From positions 992,001 through 1,056,000 of the forward strand of contig JABYQN010000002.1 in the NCBI GenBank assembly GCA_022606135.1: a stretch of 64,000 bases of DNA, in the 5' to 3' direction. A model generated the notes under the pieces. That model did not search any database, had not been told where the DNA came from, and saw only the letters and a list, made by a program, of their open reading frames with translations. This document shows, piece after piece, positions 21,941-35,585 of the stretch. The number at the start of each line of letters is the position of its first letter. Position 1 is the first letter of the stretch. This DNA comes from Fomes fomentarius (Eukaryota > Basidiomycota > Agaricomycetes > Polyporales > Polyporaceae). Both the position numbers and the translations under genes were made by a program.

Positions 21941-24900
21941 TCACACGTTCCAATCCGCGAAGAACTCAGAGTCAAAGTGCACAAGATCAATCATGTAGTC
22001 ATCGATCGTCCGTCCTTCTTCCCCATCCTCATCCTCATCTTCATCCTCATCCCGCCCCTCGTCTCCGGCGTCGGCAGAGACTGCACCTGCGGGAACATCC
22101 ATCATCGTCCCCTGGGTCTCCTCGAGTAGGCGACTACGCTGCTCAGGCTGCGCAATCCGGACCTCCGCAGCAGCCCCCAGATCCTTGTCGTTGCCAAAGT
22201 CCTGTGCATCCTCGTTCTCCAACTGCATCTCCTCCCTCGCCGCGAGCTGCGCTGCCTGGGCGTCCTCGACGTCCTCGGACTCGCCGAGCGCATGCGTGAG
22301 GGCGCCCTCGGTCGTGTCGGTGAAGAGCGTGCGCCAGTCGAACTCGCCTTTTTGGATGACGATGTCGTCGAGCGAGCGCTTTTGGTTCGCCTTGCGCAGA
22401 AGGGCCTCCTCGACAGTGTGCTGCGAGACGAAGCGGTAGATGTGCACGTCGCGGATCTGGCCGATGCGGTGCGCTCTGCAGGGACAATTTCACGAGTCAG
22501 CTTTGCCCGAGATCTAATGGACGAGGACAACTGACCTGTCTTCGCACTGACGGTCCATCTGAGGGTTGAAGTCGCTGTCGTAGAAGATCACCGTATCCGC
22601 GCCTGTCAAACTACACACCAGGGTCCACTGTCAGAGAGCAGAGCACGAAAGAACATGATACCAACGTACTTTATCCCGACGCCTCCTGAACGAGAAGACG
22701 AGATGAAGCAGAAGATGCGCGCGTCAGAGTTGAAGCGCTCCGTGATGTACTGCCGGTCCTCGATCTTCGTCGCTCCGTCGAGTCGCAAGTACAGATAGCC
22801 ATGGAAGTTCAGGAATGTCTCGAGAATGTCCAATATCCGCGTCATCTGTGTGAATATGAGGATCCGGTGCCCACCTGCCTTGCGTTCGCGGAGGAGCTTG
22901 TCGAGGATCTGCAGCTTCCCGCAGTCGTACTGGAGCAACGATGGGTCCGGGAATGCAATTTGGAGCTTAACGCTGGCACGATGGAGAGGGGCATCGAACT
23001 GGGGGTCCTTCATCGTCTCGACAGCCTCTGGTGGCAAGCCGGCCAGAGCGATACTAGGCAGATCCCGAGCCACGACACTAGGAGTAGCGAATGCAAAGCG
23101 ATCAATGGTGGACGCCATTTCCTCTGCGCGATCTGTATAGGACTTGATTGCAGACTGAGCGACTGTGGGTGTTGACAGGTACAAGGCTGGTCGGACACGA
23201 ACACCAGGAGGCACAAGCGGATCGTAACAGCGTTGTACTAAGGCGAGAGTCTCTCCGCTGTACACAGGCAACCGACTGCATCGTAGATGATTGATGTACC
23301 CAATCTGAGCCCAACGCGCAATTGCAGCAGCACGCTGTTGGTATGCTCCGTAGGTCTTGAACCCAGTGACAGTGCGCGTATCGCGTGGCGGAGGCTCTCC
23401 AGGAAGCTCGGTGATCATGGGCAAGAAGTTTGTCCCGTCCAGGCGTCGTGTTTCACGAGCAGCGATTTCGGACGACCCTTGGAAGCCAACGAATTTGAGA
23501 CCCAGAAAGTCGAGATTGAGCTGATCTTCGTCAGTTTCCATGAGGAGTCGTCGCCGAACCAGCAGCTCTTTGATCTCGAAGTCCGCAACGGCCGAACGCC
23601 GCATGGCGAACGAAGTCACGATGGGGCGAATTTCGAAGAGGTCCGGATGATTGACGACCTTCCTCAACTGCATCAGAATGTTGGCTATTTTCTGATACAC
23701 GCCAGACTGCAGATCGTAGCGGGTCTCTGCACGAGACATGAACTCGTCGTAGAGGAAGCGCTGGCGCTTCGAGAGATGGCACATGACGATGTGTTCATAC
23801 TTCTGTGGTAGCTCCTTCTCGACGTCGCGCTTGAGGCGACGGAGTAGGTACGGGCGCAGGACGGCGTGAAGCTTCGATACACGTTGTTGAGTCTCATCGT
23901 CGATCGCACCAAGTTCGATGGCTCTCTCCAAGGGATCTGTGGTTACGGACAGCTTAGGACAGGCGTCGTAACAGAAAGGATATTTGCTCACTTGAAAACC
24001 ATTCACCAAACTCCTTGAGATTCGCAAAATCCGTGCCAGACATCAAGAACTGCAACAGAGCCCAAAGCTCCGTCAGATTGTTCTGAAGCGGAGTCCCTGT
24101 GAGGAGTAGACGCCGGAAGGAGCGGAACAGTAGGAGAGTGTTCCACCGTTGAGACTTGAAGTTCTTGATCATGTGTGCCTCGTCTAGGATCATGTAGTAC
24201 CATCGCTTCCGCTTGAAAACGTGAGAGTCGCGACTCGCGAGCGTGTAAGAGGTGATGCAGACGTTGAACGAGTACTTGTTGTTCCACCCCTGCCGGAGCT
24301 CCTTGCGCTGCTTCGTGTTCCCGTGGTAGCTGAGCACCTTAAACCCAGGCAGGAACTTCTTCAACTCCATCTCCCAGTTGAGCAGCACGCTCGTCGGAAC
24401 GATGATCAGGTGCGGGCCCCAGATACCACGGTCGCATGCGAGGTGGGCGAGCAGTGCGATGGTCTGTATGGTTTTCCTGTAGGATCCTTCGTGAGATCTA
24501 TGAGCAATCACGACGAAGTGCACATACCCTAAGCCCATCTCGTCCGCCAAAATTCCATTCAAATTACGCGTGTGGATGCTAGCAAGCCACTCCAAGCCTC
24601 CTTGCTGGTACGGACGCAGTGTGCCTCGGAGCAACAGTGGAGGTTTAATTTTCGACGTAGGGTCCCACTGGACTGGAGCAACGGCATACGGTCGCAGGTA
24701 GTAAGGAATAGACGAATCTTCTTCTACTTCGTCTTCTATGTCCTCGTCCACGGCGGGCGTGGCTTCATCCGGGGGTGCTTCCGGAATCTCCGTTATAGAA
24801 GTGAAATGGATTGGTTCAGATGGGTGTAAGATGGGCGTCCCAGAGTCAGCATCCAGCGTGGGCGGAGGTTCCTCGGAGGTTATCGGCTCTGGCGATAGAA

Positions 24901-27856
24901 CCCTCGTCTCCAGAGTCCGTGGAGATAGATCAATAAGATGTAGAGGAAGATTGAGGCTCTTTGAGCCATCACCATTGACGCAAATGGGTGACTTTCTAGA
25001 ATCGTGCCTCCCGTTCAGCTCTTGAGCAGCAGGAAGTGGGAGCTCGTGATCGATGTCCATTGACACGGGCAACCTCGATGCATACTGAATAGCGGGGAAA
25101 GGAGGTGGCGTGTTATCCAGGACCCTTGATACGTCAGCAGCGAAGAGAACTGGAGACTGGAGGAGCGCAGGACTTGCATGCCGTCGGTCATAATCACCAC
25201 CCTCCGAGCTCGCTGTCTCCAGATCCATGTCGACCTCCATACTTGCACTGCGCGGAGACCTTCCAGCTTGTGAAGCGCTCTCAATCTCCAGATCCGGCAC
25301 AAGCATCGCGATGCCCTCATCCTCAGCAGTGGATTCGGAGTCCGAGCTATCTTCATCGGACCCAGATTTCTCCTCGTCTGAAGCATTCGCCCCTTCCTGT
25401 TCCTGTTCCCCGTCTGAGCCAGCGTGCGTGCGCTCGCGCCCATGCGTAGATACGCTCCGCGATCGGCTGCGCGACTCTCGTGCGAGGTCGTGCAACTGTA
25501 CTGAGAGAATCTGCCCAGACTGGTCAAGGATCGCGTTGAGATGCTCCTGCCCCCGCCTTCGTTCCTCCGCTTCCCACTGGAGACGCGCCTGCTCACGAAC
25601 ATGCTGGCAACGCAGCGACGTGTCAGTCTGAGCTCCGACTGAGCAAAAGGATCACTTACATAGACCGCTTTCTTCCACTGCGCGATCACGAAGTGCAACG
25701 TCTGACGCGCCACGCTCCTCATGCGGGCCTCCTCCGCCTTGTTCTCGCCCTCCCAGTACTTCTGCACTTTCCCCGCCACGTTCGCAGCCATCTCCCGTGC
25801 GTCAACGAGGCGCGGACCAGGTCGCTCGATCTCGGCGACGATGCCTGCCCAGGCATCCTTGGGCGGTGCTCCTACGAACGTATACGATGAACGGTCGAGG
25901 AAACGCCCTTGTCGTCGTAAGTTGTCAATGCGTCGCCATAGTGCCAGTTCTTCGGTGAGCTCTGCATCAATCTCGTCTGGGTTAACCTCGCGGTCGTATC
26001 GGTAGATGAACGAGGATAGAAGCGCGTCGACAGAACCACCAAAGAACGGGGGGTTGGGTTTCTGTTGGGGATTGCTGAGTATTGTGGGCGGTTTCCGCAC
26101 GATAAGTTTGACGCGTGGCACAGGGTGCTTGATGGGCGACAGCGGAGGTTGGGGCGTATCAGCAGAGGCAGCATTCGGAGGTCGGAATGACAGCGCATCG
26201 ACAGGACCAGCGTGGGCGGAGAGGTCAGACATAGACGCAGCGGAGCGCAATGTATGCCGAGGGGAGGACGTATCATGCGTGAGACGACGCTTCTTACGCG
26301 GAGGAGGTTGCGCGAGCCCATCTGCTAGAGACGACGTGTCATGTTGTAACATCTGCTTGTTGGCCACGGCGCCATGTCTCGTAGACTTCCCCTTTAGCAT
26401 AGATAGAATGGGCTCAGCAACGACCTCTCCGTGCTTGCCCTTCCTCCCGTAGCTGACTTGGGGAGAGGCTGTATCGGACAAGTCTCCGTGCACTTGTTTG
26501 CCTTTCGACTTCGCCTTGGCTTTGATATCCCAAAACGCTGCACTTGGTCCGGGGCTATCTTCGGCCTTGCGTGGCCGTTTCGTTGGTGACGCAGGGACGC
26601 TAGGCGTGTGGACTTTGAGCACCTGCAAGCGTTCCGTGTGTGCGCGTCGGGTAGTACGTCTAGAAGGACCTGCAGACGAGGTATGGTCTACAAGATCGTA
26701 TTGGGCTTGGAACTGCGTGTACAGCGTGAAGGTACATAAGTGTTGGGTATTGCGACTGACTTACCCTTTGGAACACATCCGAGCGATCCTGCTTGGCAAC
26801 CTGTGAAGGACAGGGAGTTATCAGCAAAGCTCCTGTGGACTAGGCGTATCGATATGGAACATCAGTCGGACACATGGCTGTTGAGCGCAACTCGGTTCAT
26901 ATATCTACTACACCCTCCCATGGCCGAGATGCCTACCACGCCACGCTGGCGAGCCAGCATGAAATTCCTCAGATCTCGCCGTTGCGACTCAGACGGTGAA
27001 ATACATGCCGAGCGTTCCGCACAAACTCGCCTCGTCAGTCCAGATGATTTGACAGGTACACCCTTATAAATGGGATGGACAGTGCAAGAAATGGCATCGT
27101 GTCCGAACTTTCCCAAGACAAGATGCGGGTGCTCTGTAACAGATCTGTCAAGCGACAATACGTTGTAAACCTGGGTACTTATGCAGCACGGCGGTACACT
27201 GTGAGTGATGAAAAGAGGGTACTACAGCAGCTCATGCAAACCCAGATGATCCACCCCCAGGTGTATAGTAGACGATCCGGTGTTCCTGCATTGTGCGCTG
27301 CATACGCGTCATATGTGTATACTCTAGAAGGGGCATGCTGTGCAAAGCTTTGCAGTCTTTCACTGCACCCACCTCATACGCTTAGACGAGCAGATATGCC
27401 CCAGCGGAGGACTCTATACTATGGCCCGTCTGATGCAGTCCATGCAACGTCGTCGTCGACATCAGGCGGGTGTCAAGATGATCTCTACACCCGCCAGACG
27501 TCCCTCTTCACGTAAATAATGCAAGGGATGATGATGTTCGAGTTCACAGCCGTTCACCGGCAAGGCCGGAAGAGACATACCTTAGGATCAAACGTCAAAA
27601 GGGATACGAACTTCTCCAGATGGAAGGCCTCCCTAATCTGCGCGCAAGGTGAGATGGAACCAGAAGACAATGAATTGCGAAGACATACCAATGAGTCATG
27701 AGCATCATATACACTGTCCAACTCCGCCTGCTTATTCTGCACCCACTCAGCGCGAGTCTTGGCCAAGTCCTGCCCCTCCTCCCGATCACCTTCATCATAT
27801 TGTAGTCGACCTGCGGTGCTCGTAGGACCATGAAATGACTTGCGCCTTGCGTTCAT
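21941..27856 (-). CDS. SWR1: SWR1 chromatin-remodelling ATPase
   Basis: Catalytic subunit of the SWR1 complex, which swaps histone H2A-H2B for H2A.Z-H2B in nucleosomes (family knowledge). Nine exons inferred on the minus strand: 27856-27689, 27637-27581, 26800-26765, 26712-25660, 25603-24528, 24476-23992, 23936-22670, 22610-22536, 22475-21941; all phases fit and give 1,583 residues. The HSA region spans the exon 4-5 junction and includes ILDQSGQIL, typical of Swr1. The ATPase core has the Walker A string DEMGLGKT (about 792-799), DEAH (895-898), LLTGTPLQNN and, after a long family-typical insertion, the C-lobe with SSSRSGGVGI, FYDSDFNPQMDRQCEDR and AHRIGQ. The tail is acidic (DEDEDEDEDGEE). 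Intron 2 is 780 bp, far above the others (51-60). The start at 27856 is the first ATG in the frame; an extra 5' exon is not excluded. Confidence 0.93.
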
Positions 27857-29530
27857 GATATTGAGCACGTCCCCACATAGGCGTGGGACCGCGGTAGTTG
27901 GCTGATCTCGGTGATTATTGCACCGTTTGACGAGTTCCTTGCACTAGGAGGGTCGCAGCGGCGTGTAGGGAGCAAATATGAGAGGTCTGGAGTGAAAACG
28001 GGGATGGATAGGTGGTCGCGCAAGATCGAGCATGGCCGACACGGTTGTCTGTGAACCTGAGCTGCATGTTTGGTCCGGACAAACAATGCAAGGGGTTTGG
28101 CGCTTATGGCGCTTACCCTCAAATAGCGCTTGCACTGCTCAGTTCACCTCAGGTTCACCTTCAAACTCCAAACGTTTGTTGAACTAGCAAGTTGTCATGC
28201 TTTCATTGTAAGTTACGAGTGGTTGACACAACGCCCAAAGTACCCAATCTATAGCGTTTCAAGATAGCTTCTCAGACAAACTAGAGAAAACGGGACCTAT
28301 AGTGACGCATGACCGTCAGCTCCGAGTCCGCTTTCCGCCAAAAATCACCAGGTCCTGGCGATTACCTTGCAGCATCAGATGCATACGACGGGATGCAGAA
28401 GCCCGTTTTATGATTGCCAGGAACTGCTCCGAGAATAACGTGCCGAAGAGACCGATGCGTTCGACGAGGTAGCTCGTCTATCCTAACACGCTGCTCAAGC
28501 GCGGTGATAGGTATATGTCAGGGAACTGAAGAGCGATAACCTTATCTCGCGCTATCCGAGACTGAAATCAGTGCCCTGAGGCACAGAGAGGTAACGGACG
28601 AAGACATTTCTACATTCCTCGTCTGGCTCGTCAAAGGAGTACAATTCTTTTTCAAGCTCCAGCGCTCGTGGGCGCCGAATTGACTGGATACACGTCAATG
28701 TGCATTCTACGTACAAGCGTCATCATCAGATCACAAATAGCTACAAGACGGAGCAGGCGCACACAAGAAATATCCTCCCTTTCTCTATACGCAGAATCAG
28801 GTGCCGAACGCACATCCCCAACGCAACTGGAGGAAAGTGTATCCCCACACTACTGCCCTGACTTCTCGCGATACCGAGATCTAGCCGAGACATACCGTTG
28901 CTCCAGGGAGTTGCGCGAGTACAGCCTCGCCACGGACGCATGCAGACCTGTGGGGTGGCGGGCTGTCCTCAAGGCCTCAAGTATAGAACTCGCAACTGTG
29001 TAACGAGTGGATGAAGCGCAGGACCGCGATCTTGAACTTCACGGTGTTGCAGGTGGTTGTCAGCGTATCGAGGGGGATACGTTACCGGACGCCAGTCCAA
29101 GTCCGCGAGATTAAGGATAACGTAATTCTTCAGGAAACGGGCGAGAGGCATCTCAGGGGAAAGCACAAGGACCCTGAAGTTACGCTGCCTGTGCTGGCAT
29201 CAAATCAGTCCTGGCATGGCCGAAGAAGTGAACCTACAGAAGTAAGGCTCAAATAGATGAACAGCGCCGTGGATTCGCAGCGAGTGTTGAGAGGCTTAAG
29301 TGATGAGTACAGACTCGGAAAATTCTGATCCAGGTGGGTTGGAGCACTACACGCTGGGAACGACGCTTCTCACTTTGTGTGCCTGTTCGAGGAAAGGGCC
29401 ATGTCAAATTCGTCAGTGAATTCAGCTTGACATGAATGCATGGGCATAAGCGGGTGGCCAGGAATCGGACTACATTGAGCTCTGTCCTGGAACGACATCT
29501 ACATTTGCGGGATGAGGCACGTCAGTAGTG
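27857..29530. other. Intergenic DNA upstream of SWR1
   Basis: No coding frame with recognisable content. It lies between the SWR1 start and relic copy 2 and presumably includes the SWR1 promoter. Confidence 0.4.
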
Positions 29531-30225
29531 TATAAGACGAACACGAGACAACAATCCCCACTGTCTCAATGAACGGCAAGGACGTGCAGGAGCACACGCC
29601 CTGCCCGTACCTGACAGCATGTCAGCGACAAGGGACGAAGTGGTCTGCTGCATGAATGCATGCGGTAACGAAAGATGTCATCGGGTATGCGTAAGTCTCT
29701 ATACGGAGTTGAATGATCCCTGCGTAGTAGACTGCATGAGCCGGCGCTGTTGCGAGCTTGATGGTCAGATGTACTCACCCAGTGCAGGCAATTTCTGAAC
29801 ATCATATAGATGAAAGCGAGTTCGACTTGAACAAGATCATGGCTAAATCACCAAGTCCCGCTGGGACAGCCTGTTTGGCGCGCGATATTGACGCATCCTT
29901 TCGATTGCCGGACGCAGAATGCCACAGGCATTGGTGGGGGTCAACTGAGACTAGGCAGGGACCTACCATTCTCCTGCGCTACGGACTGGATCTGAGGTCT
30001 CGTGTGGATGTTTTTTTTTCTTAATGTCATCCGAACGAACATGGGATCAGCGTGAGTATGATTAGAATACAAAAACACAGATCCTTACCCATAAAAATGG
30101 TGACATGGGATGCGGTCGGCGCATCTTGTCGTTCAGTGGGAAGCGTTACAGGATGAAGTTTCTATTGATGCCATCTACTCGGTTTGGTATGTCACACGTA
30201 GATGGGTGAAAGTTGCGAACGAAGA
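29530..30225 (-). repeat. Relic copy 2 of the peroxidase-linked duplicated sequence
   Basis: Read on the minus strand it begins with CATCTACGTGTGACATACC (near 30205), continues through SHVT-like coding remains and ATGGGTAAGG (near 30089), CTCACGCTGATCCC, CACACGAGACCTC, and ends in a TTGTTGTCTCGTGTTCGT block near 29540. These landmarks occur in the same order as in the copies at 0.4, 43.9 and 61 kb. Frames are broken and a nine-T run interrupts one exon-like part. It lies about 1 kb upstream of VP1 and points away from it. Confidence 0.6.
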
Positions 30226-31092
30226 AGCTCGTCTGGCTTGGCTGACGTCTTTGTGAGATATTGTTCGACATAATCACAGCTGTACACACGAATTCACCCA
30301 CAGTAAATAGAATCCGGTTCACAAGCCGTAGAAGTGCTGACACAGGCATGAACAGATCGAACACGAGATTTGGTGTTTGGAGCTCCGACTATAGGTACGT
30401 AATAGCGGGCCGCGCTCCCCGGGAGCCAGTAATTTGCCACACCAAACTCCTCCAAACACCGACTTGGAATCGGAGCTGTCATGGTAGCGACTCAGACTAT
30501 AGTCAGTAGTATTGAGGTTCGTTCGTTCCCTATCTACATCAAGACGTCTTGAGCCTTACATCACCCCGTAGAATTTCCTCCGTTACAACTGTCAAGAAAG
30601 CAATCATGTTCAACTCCCAGTGCATCATGAGGTTCCTAGGACGGGAGAATACACATGAGGTGTCCCCATCTCTGGTTGTTCAGAAGAAGACAAGCGAAAT
30701 TCATTGTATCCGCCATGTAGAAGAAATTTCTGCCGACAGATCGTTGGGGTTCCTGGGACAATCGCCTCGCTGCTCGGCGCCGTCTGCTCTGCATTCTCAG
30801 AGGTCTTGTCTATTTCTGTCAGTACGTACACGACTTCGCGCCGTCGTACAACAACGGTTGCTTGCAGTGCCGCTGTCTGGCACGCGCATTGGCTGGACAG
30901 TCGATGATGGTTAACACGCCCACGGAACGGAGCCATCTACTCGCCACTGGGGTGGGCCATGTACTGTGGGTTACGGAAAGGTAGCCCCGCTATTGGCTCC
31001 CGCAAGCGTATAGTCTCCGCATTTTGCATTTGTGGTTTATTGGTGCCATCTTCCTCCTAGGCTAGCAGTGGACTACAGACCGTCCAGAGAAC

Positions 31093-32562
<1,470 letters not shown>

Positions 32563-33635
32563 ACCGGTTCAGAGGCTGCCACGATAGAAGATCATAACGT
32601 CTGCAATTTCGCTCAAGTTTCGCACTGGGTGCAGTGAATGCGTTCATCTGTTGATGTAGTAAGATGAATTTACTATGAATCAATTTGCGGAAGTGCTACA
32701 GGCAGACAACGGAATCGTACGGTTCTGAGTAAGTACTTATCAATTAGGGGCGTGGCAGTCCTCCCCCCAAAGAATGAGCACTGCTGCTGTACAGTCCGAT
32801 TTGAGAGAAAGAACATCCCGGCTGAATGGGTTCCAGTAACAGCTGCGCTCGTACGTTGTAATGGCTATCCCGATATGTCCGCCCGACCATTCGATCTTCG
32901 TGACCAGTCTCCTTGTTTGTGATTGACGTTTTTCTCGGATTGTGCGTCATGCTGCCTCGTCTTGTTACCGCGCAAACATGATTCTGTTGTTGCAATCGAA
33001 GTCGAGAGACGCTGGTGGTACGTCAGTGTCCTTCCTTGCTATGATAGCCGTACGAGGTGAACGCAAAGCCAGTCTGAGTCTTGCTCCCACACCACAAGCC
33101 AAGCATAGCGTTCGGGAGGTTTGACGGGTCCCTGTGTTTCATGTGGCTACAGTATAGGCGAAACACCAGCAATCAGAAAGCATACACAAGCAGCTAGCGT
33201 GTTGTCGCTGATGGTAAGGCGTTCGGTCATACCGTCGCCACCAGACGTCGACTCCCTGTGGATGTGGCGACAGACTAACAGCAACTCAAGCGAAAGCACT
33301 AGAAGTGAGCATGGTCGGTGTAGGTATCGCCCCCATACAGTGTCAGTTGCGAATACGCTTACAGTACATAAGCCGGATCTGGCGAAAGCGCGATAGCATA
33401 ATGCAATCGTACCCAATAGATGATTTTACAGTACATGGTGTAGGAGACCGTCGTATCCTTGTGTGACTAGACCGGTCGTATGGAGTAACCTCCATCGATG
33501 AGTTCTCCGCCCCCGAACCGCCTGATAGGTGAGACCTGGTGTCATGACACATAGAGTCACGTACAGACAGAGAACACATCACACGCACCAGCGCATACAG
33601 GACGCCCGTCAAGCACTGACTGGAAAGTCTTCCTG
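32563..33635. other. Intergenic DNA between VP1 and the Cox14-like gene
   Basis: Holds the 3' ends of two convergent genes; no other supported feature. Confidence 0.5.
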
Positions 33636-34164
33636 TCATGATGACCTTCCCTTGAGCGCGGCTTGTGCTGCTTCGGCTAGGGCAATCTCGTTCTTTTCCT
33701 CCTACGGTCCAACCAGACACAGTGAGCATTTCATGCAACCGCGTGGCATGAGCGAGTAGGGTGACCTAGCGCTATGGTATACCGAGGGGATGTAGGCGGA
33801 GCGAGGGTTCAAGGAGTAAGGGGAGAGGGCCAAGATACGCACCTCATTCACTTGAGTCCCCTGCGCCGCCTTTAACACTTCCTGTTTGGCCAGTGCCTAC
33901 AATTCCACCGGTTTGAGATTCCATCCGCGTAGTCCAAGGTTACAATTTCAAAGCCTGACCTCTGCGCACACCGTGGATGTAACACGTTCACTATGCATAC
34001 AGGTTGCGAGTAGGAGTAGGAGTTGGCGCACCTCTGCCTGCAGCCATCGTGTTCCGGTGTACGACCCCGATCATGACAATGCCCCATACGCTCACGCCAA
34101 GAAGTGACCAGACGAGCCCACGGTGTAGAATGTCGCTGATTGAAAGTCGTGTCCGGATAGCCAT
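33636..34164 (-). CDS. Probable Cox14-like cytochrome c oxidase assembly protein
   Basis: Small single-span membrane protein. The candidate first exon, 34164-34032, encodes an N-terminus with ISDILHRGLVWSLLGVSVWG followed by a hydrophobic run and VHRN. This resembles the yeast Cox14 layout, in which TDTLHR precedes one membrane helix; Cox14 helps regulate Cox1 synthesis in the mitochondrial inner membrane. Two further exons, 33896-33843 (ALAKQEVLKAAQGTQVNE) and 33701-33636 (EEKNEIALAEAAQAALKG plus a short tail to TGA), form a charged helix, as in Cox14-type tails. The phase between the first exon (one base left over) and the second (phase 0) does not fit any clean donor/acceptor pair I can see, so either a microexon is missed or the gene is damaged. 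Confidence 0.45.
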
Positions 34165-34455
34165 TGTTGTTTTTGGAATAGGAGAACCGAGAGAACACAG
34201 AAGTGGAGACTGTCAGGTCTGAGTCTCTCTGGCTCGAGACGCGCTTGTTGACCGTGTGACACCGGCGATAAAGATTGGATCTTATCTTATCTCTGACTTT
34301 TGACAAGTTCAAACTTCAAGGTCAACCTTTCCTGCTGTACATCTGTCGAACGAAGGATTGTAGGACGAATAACCGCGATATTATTTGCGAAATGACTAGA
34401 TGGAGTTCGACACAGCTCCAGCACCCCCACCCGGCTAGTCGGTTTTCGGACGATC

Positions 34456-34879
34456 CTATGAGCGGTATTGATTGCGGACCTTTTCGAAATCTTGAAACTG
34501 CGGCCGCTCTATCGGTGCTTCGTTGGAAAACTCGACACTGGTGACGTTCGCATGTGGTGGCCCCTGGTGCAGTGCTTGTTTGCTGAACGCTAGTCAGTGA
34601 AGGCACAGGTGGAGTGTAATCGACTGCCCACAATTTTTCGAGGGCTTCGGGCTTGCCTTGTGCTGTGCCAATTACATCTCCGCTCTACATATCAAGAACA
34701 CGATAAGCTTCGAGCCATCGAATGCGTACTTGACCAAATATTGTAGTGTCCAGACTTACTGGATCGTTCTTCACCCACCCGACGATGCCGAGCTCTTGGG
34801 CGAGATTCTTCGTAAACACACGGAAGAAAACGCCTTGGACTTTGCCTTTGACCTGGTAGTCGACAGTGTGTAGTGTCAT
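34456..34879 (-). CDS. Acylphosphatase
   Basis: Small cytosolic enzyme (EC 3.6.1.7 family) that hydrolyses the carboxyl-phosphate bond of acyl phosphates. Exons 34879-34760, 34684-34632 and 34582-34456 give 99 residues, the usual size. The family signature VQGVFFR is present with its catalytic Arg, and GWVKN carries the catalytic Asn. The second half reads GTAQGKPEALEKFKQAL and NVTSVEFSNE as expected for the fold. The second donor is GTGGGC, weak but required by the phase. The ATG at 34879 is chosen because the family begins directly with the first beta strand (HTVDYQVKG). It has no functional link to the neighbouring peroxidases. Confidence 0.88.
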
Positions 34880-35202
34880 GGTCGCGCGCAGACGTGAGTA
34901 ACTCGAGTAAGTGAATACATGCGATAAGCACCACTGGCACAACCTTGAATGTTTATGGGCGTCTCTCGCAAATGGTTGACGTCATCTGGTCTCGTCATCG
35001 AGATGGTTCAGAGTCCCCGGGTCGACTTGTCATTGTATCGATCTACTTCTGTTTGTTCTTACTGCCTCCTAACTCACAATCACAACCGGACGTTTGTCCA
35101 CCCGCCGATATAAAATTAACTCGCACTAGGTGGTCGGGTTCGAGTTACTGATACAACGGCAGTGCAAGCGATCATAATATACCAGCTGGAGCATGTAACA
35201 CA

Positions 35203-35282
35203 GGTGAGATGGCCGAGCGGTCTAAGGCGCCAGACTAAGGATCTGGTCCGAAAGGGCGTGGGTTCGAATCCCACTCTCATCA
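35203..35282 (+). tRNA. tRNA-Leu (AAG)
   Basis: Full cloverleaf: acceptor GGTGAGA with TCTCATC (one G-U pair), discriminator A, D arm with TGGCCGAGCGG (A box), anticodon stem CCAGA/TCTGG around loop CTAAGGA (anticodon AAG, leucine), a variable arm of class II tRNA, and T arm GGTTCGAATCC (B box). No intron. A TTTT terminator follows at 35287-35290. Identical in sequence to the copy at 39116-39195. Confidence 0.97.
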
Positions 35283-35585
35283 CATCGTTTTGCTTCCCTT
35301 CCGAGCTCACCCGAATGTTCGGCGGCTGACCAAAGATGTTCCCTGGCCCTCCAACCGCGGCATACTACTTTGGAATATACAATCGTAGATAATGCTGTAC
35401 GAGCAGTGTAGGTACGCTATCCTGAGCCGATGTTACCCCATATGTAGCACTACTGCGGTAGCTGCAGCAGTTGGACTGAGGACAGATTTAGAGCCACTTT
35501 GTCAACAGGCACAAACAAGGCTGCGTTATCAGTCACCTTGCGCGGCTGCACCTCCTTCACCTCCCCTACGACGACGACGACGAAC

